A DNA stretch of 64,000 nucleotides. Origin: Pseudomonas sp. B21-056. GTDB lineage: Bacteria; Pseudomonadota; Gammaproteobacteria; Pseudomonadales; Pseudomonadaceae. The translations under genes were made by a program, and so were the position numbers. This document shows positions 35,845 to 45,595 of this stretch, piece by piece. Below the pieces are notes generated by a model. That model was given only the letters and a program-made list of their open reading frames with translations, searched no databases and was not told the DNA's origin. The stretch covers positions 2,046,001-2,110,000 of the forward strand of contig NZ_CP087203.1 in the NCBI RefSeq assembly GCF_026016325.1. Direction: 5' to 3'. Positions within the stretch are counted from its first letter, which is position 1. Each line of letters opens with the position of its first letter.

Positions 35845-36344
35845 TCAATGATCTCGGCTTTCTCGATGATCACGTCATCCTTTGGAACGTCCTGGTGACC
35901 AGCCTTGGAGGTGGTGGCAACGCCTTCGATCTTGTCGACCACGTCCTGGCCTTCGATCACTTCACCGAACACGGCATAACCCCAGCCCTGGGCGTTCTTG
36001 GCGGTGTGGTTGAGGAAGCTGTTGTCGCTGGCATTGATGAAGAACTGCGCCGATGCCGAATGTGGATCCATGGTGCGCGCCATGGCGATGGAGTATTTCT
36101 TGTTCTTCAGGCCGTTATCGGCTTCGTTCTGGATGCTCGGGCTCTTGTCCTTCTTTTCCTGCATGCCAGGCTCGAAACCGCCGCCCTGGATCATGAAGCC
36201 CTTGATCACACGGTGGAACACGACGTTCTCGTAGTGACCCTTCTTGACGTACTCAATGAAGTTGGCAACGGTAATCGGCGCTTTCTCGGCGTTCAGTTCC
36301 AGGACGATGTCGCCGTGGTTGGTGGTCAGTTTGACTTTGCTCAT
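35841..36344 (-). CDS. ppiB: Peptidyl-prolyl cis-trans isomerase B, cytoplasmic cyclophilin
   Basis: 167 residues. The cyclophilin core is clear: [21 protein letters not shown] (catalytic Arg), [20 protein letters not shown], and [19 protein letters not shown]. There is no signal peptide, so it is the cytoplasmic type. The frame extends upstream, but [17 protein letters not shown] is the family start, with AAAGAG 8 bases before it. It is divergent from glnS and overlaps lpxH. Confidence 0.95.
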   Translation of the reverse strand: MSKVKLTTNHGDIVLELNAEKAPITVANFIEYVKKGHYENVVFHRVIKGFMIQGGGFEPGMQEKKDKSPSIQNEADNGLKNKKYSIAMARTMDPHSASAQFFINASDNSFLNHTAKNAQGWGYAVFGEVIEGQDVVDKIEGVATTSKAGHQDVPKDDVIIEKAEIIE

Positions 36345-36505
36345 GATGACTACTCTTTCAAGGAATTCGTGGGTTTCGCGGCCCGAAAGCCCGCAACCGG
36401 TCCGGCTGCAATCAGCCAGGTTGGGCAGTTTAGCGTGCCAGGCACGAAATTCGAGGCGGTTTTTCATCTGGCGGCCGATTAAATTCAATCGTTTGCCGGC
36501 CTGGC

Positions 36506-36536
36506 CTGTCAGCGGCTTGACAGCATCGGCTATGAT
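36506..36536 (+). promoter_or_regulatory. Possible glnS promoter with an overlapping inverted repeat
   Basis: TATGAT (36531-36536) is a good -10 about 58 bp before glnS. CTGTCA/TGACAG (36506-36511, 36518-36523) forms an inverted repeat over the -35 zone. Weak evidence. Confidence 0.28.
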
Positions 36537-36593
36537 ACGGGCTTTGATTTATCAGGCCGCACCCGGCCGCGCACTTGTACGTTCAAGGATCCT

Positions 36594-38291
<1,698 letters not shown>

Positions 38292-38312
38292 TCAAGTCTT
38301 AAGGGAAACCCT

Positions 38313-39695
38313 GTGCTTACGATCTACAACACGCTCACCAAGAGCAAAGAAGTTTTCAAGCCGCTGGATGGCAACAAGGTGCGCATGTACGTGTGCGGCA
38401 TGACCGTGTACGACTACTGCCACATCGGGCATGGTCGCAGCATGGTTGCTTTCGACCTGGTGACCCGCTGGTTGCGTTTCAGCGGTTATGACCTGACGTA
38501 TGTACGCAACATCACCGACATCGACGACAAGATCATCAACCGTGCCAACGAGAACGGCGAGTCGTTCGAGGCGTTGACCGAGCGCATGATCGTGGCGATG
38601 CACGAGGATGAGGCGCGCCTCAATATCCTCAAGCCGGACATGGAGCCGCGGGCCACCGATCATATCCCTGGCATGCACGCGATGATCCAGACCCTGATCG
38701 ACAAGGGTTATGCCTACGCGCCGGGCAATGGCGACGTGTACTACCGCGTCGGCAAGTTCATGGGCTACGGCAAGCTGTCGCGCAAGAAGATCGAAGACCT
38801 GCGCATCGGCGCGCGGATCGAAGTCGGCGAGTCGAAACAGGACCCGCTGGATTTCGTCCTGTGGAAAGCCGCCAAGCCGGGCGAACCGAGCTGGGATTCG
38901 CCGTGGGGCAAGGGCCGTCCGGGCTGGCACATCGAATGCTCGGTGATGTCGACCTGCTGCCTGGGCGAGACCTTCGATATTCATGGCGGCGGCAGCGACC
39001 TGGAATTCCCGCACCACGAAAACGAGATCGCCCAGAGCGAAGCGGCCACCGGCAAGACCTACGCCAACGCGTGGATGCATTGCGGCATGATCCGGATCAA
39101 CGGCGAGAAGATGTCCAAGTCCTTGAACAACTTCTTCACCATCCGCGACGTGCTCGACAAGTACCACCCCGAGGTGGTGCGTTATCTGTTGGTGTCGAGC
39201 CACTACCGCAGCGCCATCAACTATTCGGAAGACAACCTCAAGGACGCCAAGGGCGCCCTGGAGCGTTTCTACCATGCGTTGAAAGGCCTGCCGAATGTGC
39301 CGGCGGCGGGTGGCGAAGCGTTCGTGGCGCGGTTTACCGAGGTGATGAACGATGACTTCGGTACCCCGGAAGCCTGCGCGGTGCTGTTCGAAATGGTGCG
39401 CGAGATCAACCGCCTGCGTGAGAGCGATCTCACCGCGGCGGCGGGCCTGGCGGCACGCCTGAAGGAACTGGCCAGTGTCCTGGGTGTGTTGCAGCTCGAG
39501 GCGGACGACTTCCTCCAGGCCGGTGCCGAAGGTCGCGTGGACGCGGCCGAGGTCGAGGCCTTGATCCAGGCGCGCCTGACTGCACGGGCCAACAAGGACT
39601 GGGCCGAATCCGACCGCATCCGCGACCAGCTCACCGCCATGGGCGTGGTGCTGGAAGACGGGAAGGGCGGCACGACCTGGCGTCTGGCTGACTGA
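38313..39695 (+). CDS. cysS: Cysteinyl-tRNA synthetase
   Basis: 460 residues (E. coli 461). Zinc-binding and class I signatures: [23 protein letters not shown], the Zn-binding [13 protein letters not shown] and [21 protein letters not shown], and [14 protein letters not shown]. The C-terminal helical tRNA-binding part ends at WRLAD. It follows glnS by 21 bp and precedes a REP array. Confidence 0.98.
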   Translation: MLTIYNTLTKSKEVFKPLDGNKVRMYVCGMTVYDYCHIGHGRSMVAFDLVTRWLRFSGYDLTYVRNITDIDDKIINRANENGESFEALTERMIVAMHEDEARLNILKPDMEPRATDHIPGMHAMIQTLIDKGYAYAPGNGDVYYRVGKFMGYGKLSRKKIEDLRIGARIEVGESKQDPLDFVLWKAAKPGEPSWDSPWGKGRPGWHIECSVMSTCCLGETFDIHGGGSDLEFPHHENEIAQSEAATGKTYANAWMHCGMIRINGEKMSKSLNNFFTIRDVLDKYHPEVVRYLLVSSHYRSAINYSEDNLKDAKGALERFYHALKGLPNVPAAGGEAFVARFTEVMNDDFGTPEACAVLFEMVREINRLRESDLTAAAGLAARLKELASVLGVLQLEADDFLQAGAEGRVDAAEVEALIQARLTARANKDWAESDRIRDQLTAMGVVLEDGKGGTTWRLAD

Positions 39696-39704
39696 TGCTT
39701 AACC

Positions 39705-40060
39705 TGTGGGAGCGAGCCTGCTCGCGATGGCGTCAGATCAGTCAACATCGTCGTTGAATGCTAAGCCGCTATCGCGAGCAGGCTCGCTCCCACAGAGGTC
39801 GGTGGTGAACCTCGATTCTGGGTTAACCCCGGGACAATGTGGGAGCGAGCCTGCTCGCGATGGCGTCGGATCAGTCAACATCTTTGTTGAATGCTGAACC
39901 GCTTTCGCGAGCAGGCTCGCTCCCACAGAGGTCGGTGGTGAACCTCGATTCTGGGTTAACCCCGGGACAATGTGGGAGCGAGCTTGCTCGCGATGGCGTC
40001 GGATCAGTCAACATCTTTGTTGAATGCTGAACCGCTATCGCGAGCAAGCCCGCTCCCGCA
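39705..40060. repeat. Tandem REP array, 133-bp unit in three copies
   Basis: Copies begin at 39706, 39839 and 39972, exactly 133 bp apart; the third is cut after its right REP. Each unit is a GTGGGAGCGAGC doublet plus a spacer beginning AGAGGTCGGTGGTGAACC. The same unit occurs in the array at 10.5-10.7 kb. The 450-bp gap 39696-40145 has no gene; short frames here are repeat artefacts. Confidence 0.93.
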
Positions 40061-40145
40061 TTTTTTTGTGCCCTGTCTGCCGATCCTTCTTTTATGAGCT
40101 AGTACTGTCAGGTCGATTCGACGTTCTCTCTGACAGGTGCCTTCC

Positions 40146-40601
40146 ATGTTGGCTCATTGGTCTCTCGCGGCAATTCATCTCCTGGCTTTCGCCCTCGGTT
40201 TCTGGGCGGTGCTCACCCGCGGCACGGCGCTGCGACGCCTGGCCGGCGGCGCGGATGCGGTTCGAAATGTATTGATGGCGGATAACGTGTGGGGCCTGTC
40301 GGCCCTGGTCCTGCTGGTGACCGGTGGGATGCGTGCCTTCGGCGGCTATGAAAAAGGCTCGGACTATTACCTGCATCAGCCTTTGTTTCACCTGAAGATG
40401 ACCTTGTTCCTGCTGATCCTGCTGCTCGAACTCGCGCCGATGATCACCCTGATCAAATGGCGGATGGCACTGGGCAAAGGAGCGACGATCGATGCTTCAA
40501 GGGCCGGCCGGTTTGCCCGGATCAGCCACATCGAAGCCTTGCTGCTGGTACTGATGGTGATCGCCGCCACCGGCATGGCCCGTGGTGTGAGCTTGGGCTG
40601 A
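40146..40601 (+). CDS. DUF2214 family inner membrane protein
   Basis: 151 residues with four hydrophobic helices (starting LAHWSLAAIHLLAFALGFWAV; then NVWGLSALVLLVTGGMRAF; LFLLILLLELAPMITLI; EALLLVLMVIAATGMARG). It fits the DUF2214 membrane family, whose function is not established. The ATG at 40146 has AGG about 9 bases upstream; a GTG at 40137 is in frame but worse placed. It converges with rsmE. Confidence 0.75.
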   Translation: MLAHWSLAAIHLLAFALGFWAVLTRGTALRRLAGGADAVRNVLMADNVWGLSALVLLVTGGMRAFGGYEKGSDYYLHQPLFHLKMTLFLLILLLELAPMITLIKWRMALGKGATIDASRAGRFARISHIEALLLVLMVIAATGMARGVSLG

Positions 40602-40750
40602 CCGACACGAACACCCGCTTCATCGCCATTAAAACGAAACGTCCGACAGCCATGCTACGAGTCATGGCATTAATATCGGTTTCACGGGCTGGACAGAAAA
40701 AGCAGAGGCGGGGGGAAGCGGGGGGAAAAGGCGCGGACGGCCTGAATCTT

Positions 40751-40786
40751 TAGCCAGCCACTGCGATGATGCAAACGGGCTGGCTA
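40751..40786. terminator. Stem-loop between convergent genes
   Basis: TAGCCAGCC (40751-40759) pairs with GGCTGGCTA (40778-40786) around an 18-base loop. There is no T-run, so termination is only a guess. The rest of the 40602-40802 gap holds a G-rich run at 40708-40726. Confidence 0.35.
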
Positions 40787-40802
40787 CGGACTGCTGCAAG
40801 GC

Positions 40803-40997
40803 TCAGGGAGTTTGCGGCTTGTCGGGGGCGGTAAGGCCCGCCTGAATACGCTGATAGATCTCTTCGCGATGCACCGCAACGTTTTTCGGGGCATTGATGC
40901 CGATCCGGACCTGTTGGCCGCTAACGCCCAGAATGGTGATCGTGATGTCGTCACCAATGTTTATGCTTTCACCGACTTTGCGGGTGAGTATCAGCAT
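40803..40997 (-). CDS. rsmE: CsrA-family post-transcriptional regulator RsmE
   Basis: 64 residues. The start [20 protein letters not shown] and the tail [12 protein letters not shown] match RsmE rather than RsmA of fluorescent pseudomonads (RsmA has RRVGETLMVGDD). It is a homodimeric RNA-binding protein that represses translation by binding GGA motifs at ribosome binding sites and is titrated by RsmX/Y/Z RNAs under Gac control. The key Arg (VAVHREEI) is present. The ribosome binding site itself is a CAAGGAGA, compatible with self-binding. Confidence 0.9.
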   Translation of the reverse strand: MLILTRKVGESINIGDDITITILGVSGQQVRIGINAPKNVAVHREEIYQRIQAGLTAPDKPQTP

Positions 40998-41002
40998 GGT
41001 GT

Positions 41003-41010
41003 TCTCCTTG
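41003..41010 (-). promoter_or_regulatory. RBS of rsmE overlapping an Rsm-type GGA site
   Basis: Read on the minus strand, CAAGGAGA lies 5 bases before the ATG and matches most of the CANGGANG Rsm site. Binding by RsmE or RsmA would block initiation. RsmE autoregulation is recalled for P. protegens-type strains. Confidence 0.5.
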
Positions 41011-41245
41011 ATTGCTTTATTAGGGCACCTGATTCAGACAGTGCAGATGTCGGTACTGCTTATAGATTAGTGCTAAGTGTCACAATGTGGGTGCCTCTTT
41101 CTGACGTGCAGACGCAGCATTAATTCCCAGGGTGCGACTATACAGAGAGACCGGCCAGGATTCTCGTGTTTTGCGTACTGTTTGCGGGGTTCCTGGTGGA
41201 TGTGAGTGCTAAAATCCCTCCCTCATGTCTTCCAGAGGAAACGTT

Positions 41246-41611
41246 GTGCGCAAATTGGCTTGGGTTATTGCGGTATTCATGCTGGCTGGGTGCGGTGAGG
41301 GGCGTGATGCCGAGGCGCCGAAGCCGAAACCCGCCGCGACCTCCGCGCCGTCTGCCGCTGCTGCGCCGCAATGGGCTGTCGAGGTTCGAGGCGAGACCCC
41401 GCAAGCGATCAGCGATCTGACCGGGTGGCTCATCGAGCACAGCTTCATGTCGACCGTAGTGCGGGAAAATGGCAAGGAGCGGGTGCTGGTCGGTCCTCTC
41501 GCTTCCCGAGCCGAAGCCGAGGCCAAGCAGGAGCAGGTCACTGCCGCCCTGGTCCGGGCCAAGAAGCGCAACATCGAGACCCAGGTGGTGGATTTCCCGA
41601 CGGCTCAATGA
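41246..41611 (+). CDS. SPOR-domain-like lipoprotein
   Basis: 121 residues from a GTG at 41246, chosen because AGAGGAA lies just upstream and the protein then starts with a lipoprotein signal (VRKLAWVIAVFMLAGC). After an Ala/Pro-rich linker comes a SPOR-like fold (WAVEVRGETPQAISDLTGWL ... ERVLVGPLASRAEAEAKQ). SPOR domains bind denuded septal peptidoglycan. The upstream ATG at 41225 would put residues before the signal peptide. Divergent from rsmE. Confidence 0.75.
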   Translation: MRKLAWVIAVFMLAGCGEGRDAEAPKPKPAATSAPSAAAAPQWAVEVRGETPQAISDLTGWLIEHSFMSTVVRENGKERVLVGPLASRAEAEAKQEQVTAALVRAKKRNIETQVVDFPTAQ

Positions 41612-41628
41612 TCGGATAGAACAAACCC

Positions 41629-41718
41629 TGTGGGAGCGAGCCTGCTCGCGATAGCGGTATGTCAGTTACTTCTGCATCGACTGATTCACCGCTCTCGCGA
41701 GCAGGCTCGCTCCCACAG
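41629..41718. repeat. REP doublet, GTGGGAGCGAGC family
   Basis: Inverted REP pair separated by 40 bp between the convergent SPOR lipoprotein and endA genes. Confidence 0.87.
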
Positions 41719-41746
41719 TTGCTTTGTGCGGTTCACAAATGCGCGG

Positions 41747-42436
41747 TCAGCCGCAGGCTTTCAGGTCCACCGGGCCGACGAACTCGTTCCCACGTCCCAT
41801 AACACAGGCCACGCTCTGGTTGCGCTGGCGCTCCCAGCTTTCCACCGGATAGGTCTTGTCCCAGGCTTCGTACAGGCGCCGGTCCTGTTTCGAAAGCTGC
41901 AGGCCATATTGCTTGCTCATGTAGAAATACGTTCGGGCGATCATGCCCCGGATGGAAGGGCGGGGCATGACTTTCTTGGCCTTGAAGTCCACCTGGGTCA
42001 GGCATGAGCCGTATTGGCCCTTCTGCACCGGCAGCCAGCCGAAGCTGAAATTGTTCCGATCGCCATTCACTTCCCCGATGCTGGGCACCAGATTGTGAAG
42101 GTCGGCCTCGGCCCGTTGATAGACCGGGTCGTAGCGGGTGCAGTTCTTGCGTCCGCCCTGTTGCCAGCATTGGCGCTGATGACCGATCTGCCACGCCGGA
42201 ACGATATGTTCCCATTCGATACGGGCGGCGCGACTGGCGTTCTTGCGCGGTACATAACCGCAGGCCTCCAGGTTCACGCGATTGCCGGTGTACTTGCAGC
42301 CGCAATAGAACTCAGTGGATTGCGGGGCGTAGAGTTTCCAGGCGATTTTCTTGGCTTCATTGAAGGTGCGGGGTGCCCCGGCCTGGGCGCCTGTGGCGAT
42401 GAGCACAAGCAGTAAAGCAACGCAGCGGACATTCAT
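41747..42436 (-). CDS. endA: Endonuclease I, exported DNase
   Basis: 229 residues with a signal peptide (VALLLVLIATGAQAG). Endonuclease I family motifs: CGCKYTGNRVNLEACGY, RIEWEHIVPAWQIGH (catalytic His), the ADLHNLVPSIGEVNGDRNNFSFG metal-site segment and several cysteines for disulfides. It degrades double-stranded DNA in the periplasm or medium. The frame extends upstream but MNVRC is the natural start. It begins 5 bp after the DUF1654 stop, so it is probably in one operon with that gene, behind a LexA-type box. Confidence 0.92.
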   Translation of the reverse strand: MNVRCVALLLVLIATGAQAGAPRTFNEAKKIAWKLYAPQSTEFYCGCKYTGNRVNLEACGYVPRKNASRAARIEWEHIVPAWQIGHQRQCWQQGGRKNCTRYDPVYQRAEADLHNLVPSIGEVNGDRNNFSFGWLPVQKGQYGSCLTQVDFKAKKVMPRPSIRGMIARTYFYMSKQYGLQLSKQDRRLYEAWDKTYPVESWERQRNQSVACVMGRGNEFVGPVDLKACG

Positions 42437-42441
42437 CGGGC

Positions 42442-42690
42442 TCAATCTTCCTTCGGCACAACCCAGAAAACCTGCACACCACCATCGTCGCGATAGGCGA
42501 GGGTCACGTTGTCGTTCTCGTCGATTTCTTCCAGCAGGCGCTCCCATTCCTCCATCGGCTCGTCGGGAAGGCGAAAGATCAGGGCGGCCTTGGCCTTTTG
42601 TGCGGTAGGGGCGTTGATGATTTTCGAGACCCGCAGGCCGAGTTTTGTATAGGAATCTAAGGGGGTAGTTGCAGCGGAGGGCGTGGCCAC
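42442..42690 (-). CDS. DUF1654 family protein
   Basis: 82 residues, ending WERLLEEIDENDNVTLAYRDDGGVQVFWVVPKED-like residues. The core YTKLGLRVSKIINAPTAQKA matches the Pseudomonas DUF1654 family of unknown function. I place the start at a GTG (42690): AAGGA lies 7 bases upstream, better than upstream starts at 42741 or at the Met of MHVQLNK. A LexA-type palindrome sits 18 bp upstream of this start. No membrane segment. Confidence 0.8.
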   Translation of the reverse strand: MATPSAATTPLDSYTKLGLRVSKIINAPTAQKAKAALIFRLPDEPMEEWERLLEEIDENDNVTLAYRDDGGVQVFWVVPKED

Positions 42691-42708
42691 AGGATTATCC
42701 TTATTAAG

Positions 42709-42724
42709 CTGTACGTGCATACAG
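42709..42724. promoter_or_regulatory. LexA-type SOS box upstream of DUF1654-endA
   Basis: CTGTACGTGCATACAG has the CTGT-N8-ACAG form of the gammaproteobacterial SOS box. On the minus strand the flank adds TA, so 14 of 20 positions fit the long E. coli consensus. It lies 19 bp before the GTG of the DUF1654 gene. Confidence 0.65.
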
Positions 42725-42739
42725 TATTTAACCGTAGGC

Positions 42740-42924
42740 ATTTACGCAACTGCTTAAAATTCAAGAAAATCGTCTGACAGCGCTTTTGACGTTTTAGTGT
42801 AGGAAAAAAATGTTTATTTATCGTTGCGACTGAAAAAGCTGACAGCCGTGACTTCAGCTACTCTGTGCAGCGCGAGCGTCAGGCGGGACGGCTTGGCCTG
42901 GGACCTGCGAATGCAATCGCAACG
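42740..42924. other. Gap upstream of the ribose operon
   Basis: Between the DUF1654 gene and rbsB about 340 bp are non-coding. Apart from the SOS box and the rbs promoter and operator I see nothing clear; a frame on the minus strand at 42814-43110 overlaps the rbs promoter and rbsB and is not credible. Confidence 0.5.
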
Positions 42925-42953
42925 TTGACAAATCTCCAAAGCCTTACCATAGT
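42925..42953 (+). promoter_or_regulatory. Predicted sigma70 promoter of the rbs operon
   Basis: Consensus TTGACA (42925-42930), 17-bp spacer, CATAGT (42948-42953). The RbsR operator lies immediately downstream over the expected +1. Confidence 0.65.
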
Positions 42954-42961
42954 TCACTTCA

Positions 42962-42975
42962 CGCAAACGTTTGCG
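42962..42975. promoter_or_regulatory. RbsR operator
   Basis: CGCAAACGTTTGCG is a perfect 14-bp palindrome with the central CG typical of LacI-family operators. It sits at the transcription start predicted from the adjacent promoter, so repressor binding would block initiation. RbsR is encoded in the operon. Confidence 0.85.
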
Positions 42976-43028
42976 CGGCGTTCCGTGCACTGATTTGCTC
43001 ACAATAATCATAAGATCGGAGTGAACCC

Positions 43029-43985
43029 ATGAAGTTGCCATTCGCTGGACGCCTTCTCGCTGTCGCCATGCTCGCGGCCGCATCCACTGCGTTGCCGTTC
43101 TCCTCGGCATTCGCCCAGACCGCTGAAAAACCCAAGGTCGCCCTGGTCATGAAATCCCTGGCCAACGAATTCTTCCTGACCATGGAAGACGGCGCCAAGG
43201 CCTATCAGAAGGAACACTCCGCCGATTTCGACCTGATCTCCAACGGGATCAAGGATGAAACCGACACCGCCAACCAGATCCGCATTGTCGAGCAGATGAT
43301 CGTGTCCAAGGTCGACGCCCTGATCATCGCGCCCGCCGATTCCAAGGCGATGGTGCCGGTGATCAAGAAAGCTGTCGACGCCGGTATCACGGTGATCAAC
43401 ATCGACAACCAGCTCGATCCAGCTGTGGTCAAGAGCAAGAACATCAACGTACCGTTCGTAGGCCCGGACAACCGCAAGGGCGCACGCCTGGTCGGTGAAT
43501 ACCTGGCCAAGCAGCTCAAGGCCGGTGACGAAGTCGGCATCATCGAAGGCGTGTCCACCACCACCAACGCTCAGGCGCGCACTGCTGGTTTCAAGGATGC
43601 GATGGAAGCGGCGCAGGTCAAGGTCGTGTCCCTGCAATCGGGTGACTGGGAAATCAACAAGGGCAACCAGGTGGCCGCGTCGATGCTCAGCGAATACCCG
43701 AACATCAAGGCGCTGCTGGCCGGCAACGACAGCATGGCCGTGGGTGCGGTATCCGCCGTGCGCGCTGCGGGCAAGGCCGGCAAGGTGCAAGTGGTCGGTT
43801 ACGACAACATCAATGCCATCAAGCCTATGCTCAAGGACGGTCGTGTCCTGGCGACCGCCGACCAGTTTGCTGCCAAGCAGGCGGTCTTCGGTATCGAGAC
43901 AGCCCTGAAAATGCTCAAGGGCGAGAAAGTCGACAGCGGTGCCAACGGCGTGATCGAAACGCCGGTCGAGCTGGTTACGAAGTAA
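43029..43985 (+). CDS. rbsB: Ribose ABC transporter, periplasmic binding protein
   Basis: 318 residues with a signal peptide (to SAFAQ). Periplasmic-binding-protein type 1 fold of the sugar class: VALVMKSLANEFFLTMEDGAK at the start, DALIIAPADSKAMVPVIKKAVDAGI, FVGPDNRKGARLVGEYL, GNDSMAVGAVSAVRAAGK and VVGYDNINAIKP. It delivers ribose to RbsAC. GGAG lies 8 bases before the ATG. First gene of the rbs operon, under an RbsR operator. Confidence 0.95.
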   Translation: MKLPFAGRLLAVAMLAAASTALPFSSAFAQTAEKPKVALVMKSLANEFFLTMEDGAKAYQKEHSADFDLISNGIKDETDTANQIRIVEQMIVSKVDALIIAPADSKAMVPVIKKAVDAGITVINIDNQLDPAVVKSKNINVPFVGPDNRKGARLVGEYLAKQLKAGDEVGIIEGVSTTTNAQARTAGFKDAMEAAQVKVVSLQSGDWEINKGNQVAASMLSEYPNIKALLAGNDSMAVGAVSAVRAAGKAGKVQVVGYDNINAIKPMLKDGRVLATADQFAAKQAVFGIETALKMLKGEKVDSGANGVIETPVELVTK

Positions 43986-44041
43986 TCATCCTGGCGAAGT
44001 AGTGGTGCTCGCCCATCCGGGCGAGCGCATGGAGAGTTTTT

Positions 44042-45595
44042 ATGTCCGTTTTCGACCCGAACGCTGTCTTGACTGTCAGCGGCATCGGCAAGACCTATGC
44101 CCAGCCTGTACTGACCGACATCGACCTGACGTTGATGCGCGGTGAAGTGTTGGCGCTGACCGGTGAAAATGGTGCCGGTAAAAGTACCCTGTCCAAGATC
44201 ATCGGTGGACTGGTGACACCGACGACCGGGCAGATGCAATTCCAGGGGCAGGACTATCGCCCCGGCAGCCGTACCCAGGCCGAAGAGCTGGGTGTGCGAA
44301 TGGTGATGCAGGAGCTCAACCTGCTGCCGACCCTGTCCGTGGCCGAAAACCTGTTTCTCGACAACCTGCCCAGCCGCGGTGGCTGGATCAGCCGCAAGCA
44401 GTTGCGCAAGGCCGCTATTGAAGCCATGGCCCAGGTGGGGCTCGACGCAATCGACCCCGACACCCTGGTCGGTGAGCTGGGCATCGGTCACCAGCAGATG
44501 GTCGAGATTGCCCGTAACCTGATTGGTGACTGCCATGTGCTGATCCTCGACGAGCCGACCGCCATGCTGACGGCGCGCGAGGTCGAGATGCTGTTCGAAC
44601 AGATCACCCGCCTGCAGGCCCGGGGCGTTTCGATCATCTACATTTCCCATCGTCTCGAAGAACTGGCGCGGGTGGCCCAGCGCATTGCGGTGCTGCGTGA
44701 CGGCAACCTGGTCTGTGTCGAGCCGATGGCCAACTATAACAGCGAGCAACTGGTGACCCTGATGGTCGGCCGGGAGCTGGGCGAGCACATCGACCTGGGT
44801 CCACGGCAGATCGGCGCGCCGGCACTGACCGTCAAGGGCCTGAGCCGATCCGACAAGGTCCGCGACGTGTCCTTCGAAGTGCGCAGTGGCGAGATCTTTG
44901 GCATCTCCGGCCTGATCGGGGCAGGGCGCACCGAACTGCTGCGGCTGATCTTCGGCGCCGACGCGGCCGACAGCGGCACCGTGGCGTTGGGTTCGCCAGC
45001 CACCGTCGCCAATATCCGTTCGCCGGCCGATGCGGTGGCCCATGGCATTGCCCTGATCACCGAGGACCGCAAGGGCGAGGGCCTGTTGCTGACCCAATCG
45101 ATTGCCGCCAACATCGCCTTGGGTAACATGCCGGAGATTTCCAGTGCCGGGATCGTCAATGGCGGCGACGAACTGTCCCTGGCTCGGCGGCAGATCGATG
45201 CCATGCGCATCCGCAGTTCCAGCCCGACACAATTGGTCTCCGAGCTGTCGGGTGGCAATCAGCAGAAGGTGGTGATTGGCCGCTGGCTCGAACGGGATTG
45301 CTCGGTGCTGTTGTTCGACGAGCCGACCCGTGGTATCGACGTCGGCGCGAAGTTCGACATCTATGCACTGCTCGGCGAATTGACCCGCCAGGGCAAGGCA
45401 CTGGTCGTGGTGTCCAGCGACCTGCGGGAGCTGATGCTGATCTGTGACCGGATCGGCGTGCTGTCCGCCGGACGCCTGATCGACACTTTCGAGCGCGACA
45501 GCTGGACCCAGGATGATTTGCTTGCCGCCGCATTTGCCGGCTACCAGAAACGTGACGCGTTGCTCAATGAAGCGGCGCCTAGGGAATTTTCATGA
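44042..45595 (+). CDS. rbsA: Ribose ABC transporter ATPase, double-domain
   Basis: 517 residues (E. coli 501). Two ABC modules. The first has GENGAGKSTLSK and a degenerate signature; Walker B is HVLILDEPTAML. The second has the altered Walker A typical of RbsA/MglA (SGLIGAGRTELLRLI), signature LSGGNQQKVVIGRWL and LLFDEPTRGIDVG. It powers import with RbsC, whose start overlaps the last codon of this gene (ATGA). Confidence 0.96.
   Translation: MSVFDPNAVLTVSGIGKTYAQPVLTDIDLTLMRGEVLALTGENGAGKSTLSKIIGGLVTPTTGQMQFQGQDYRPGSRTQAEELGVRMVMQELNLLPTLSVAENLFLDNLPSRGGWISRKQLRKAAIEAMAQVGLDAIDPDTLVGELGIGHQQMVEIARNLIGDCHVLILDEPTAMLTAREVEMLFEQITRLQARGVSIIYISHRLEELARVAQRIAVLRDGNLVCVEPMANYNSEQLVTLMVGRELGEHIDLGPRQIGAPALTVKGLSRSDKVRDVSFEVRSGEIFGISGLIGAGRTELLRLIFGADAADSGTVALGSPATVANIRSPADAVAHGIALITEDRKGEGLLLTQSIAANIALGNMPEISSAGIVNGGDELSLARRQIDAMRIRSSSPTQLVSELSGGNQQKVVIGRWLERDCSVLLFDEPTRGIDVGAKFDIYALLGELTRQGKALVVVSSDLRELMLICDRIGVLSAGRLIDTFERDSWTQDDLLAAAFAGYQKRDALLNEAAPREFS

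Noticed and set aside
39705..40060. Regular repeats resembling a CRISPR array
   Set aside because: The unit is 133 bp, contains inverted REP pairs, and the spacers are copies rather than unique; no cas genes are present.
42814..43110. A 98-codon minus-strand frame over the rbs promoter
   Set aside because: It overlaps the rbs promoter, operator and rbsB start and has no recognisable features.
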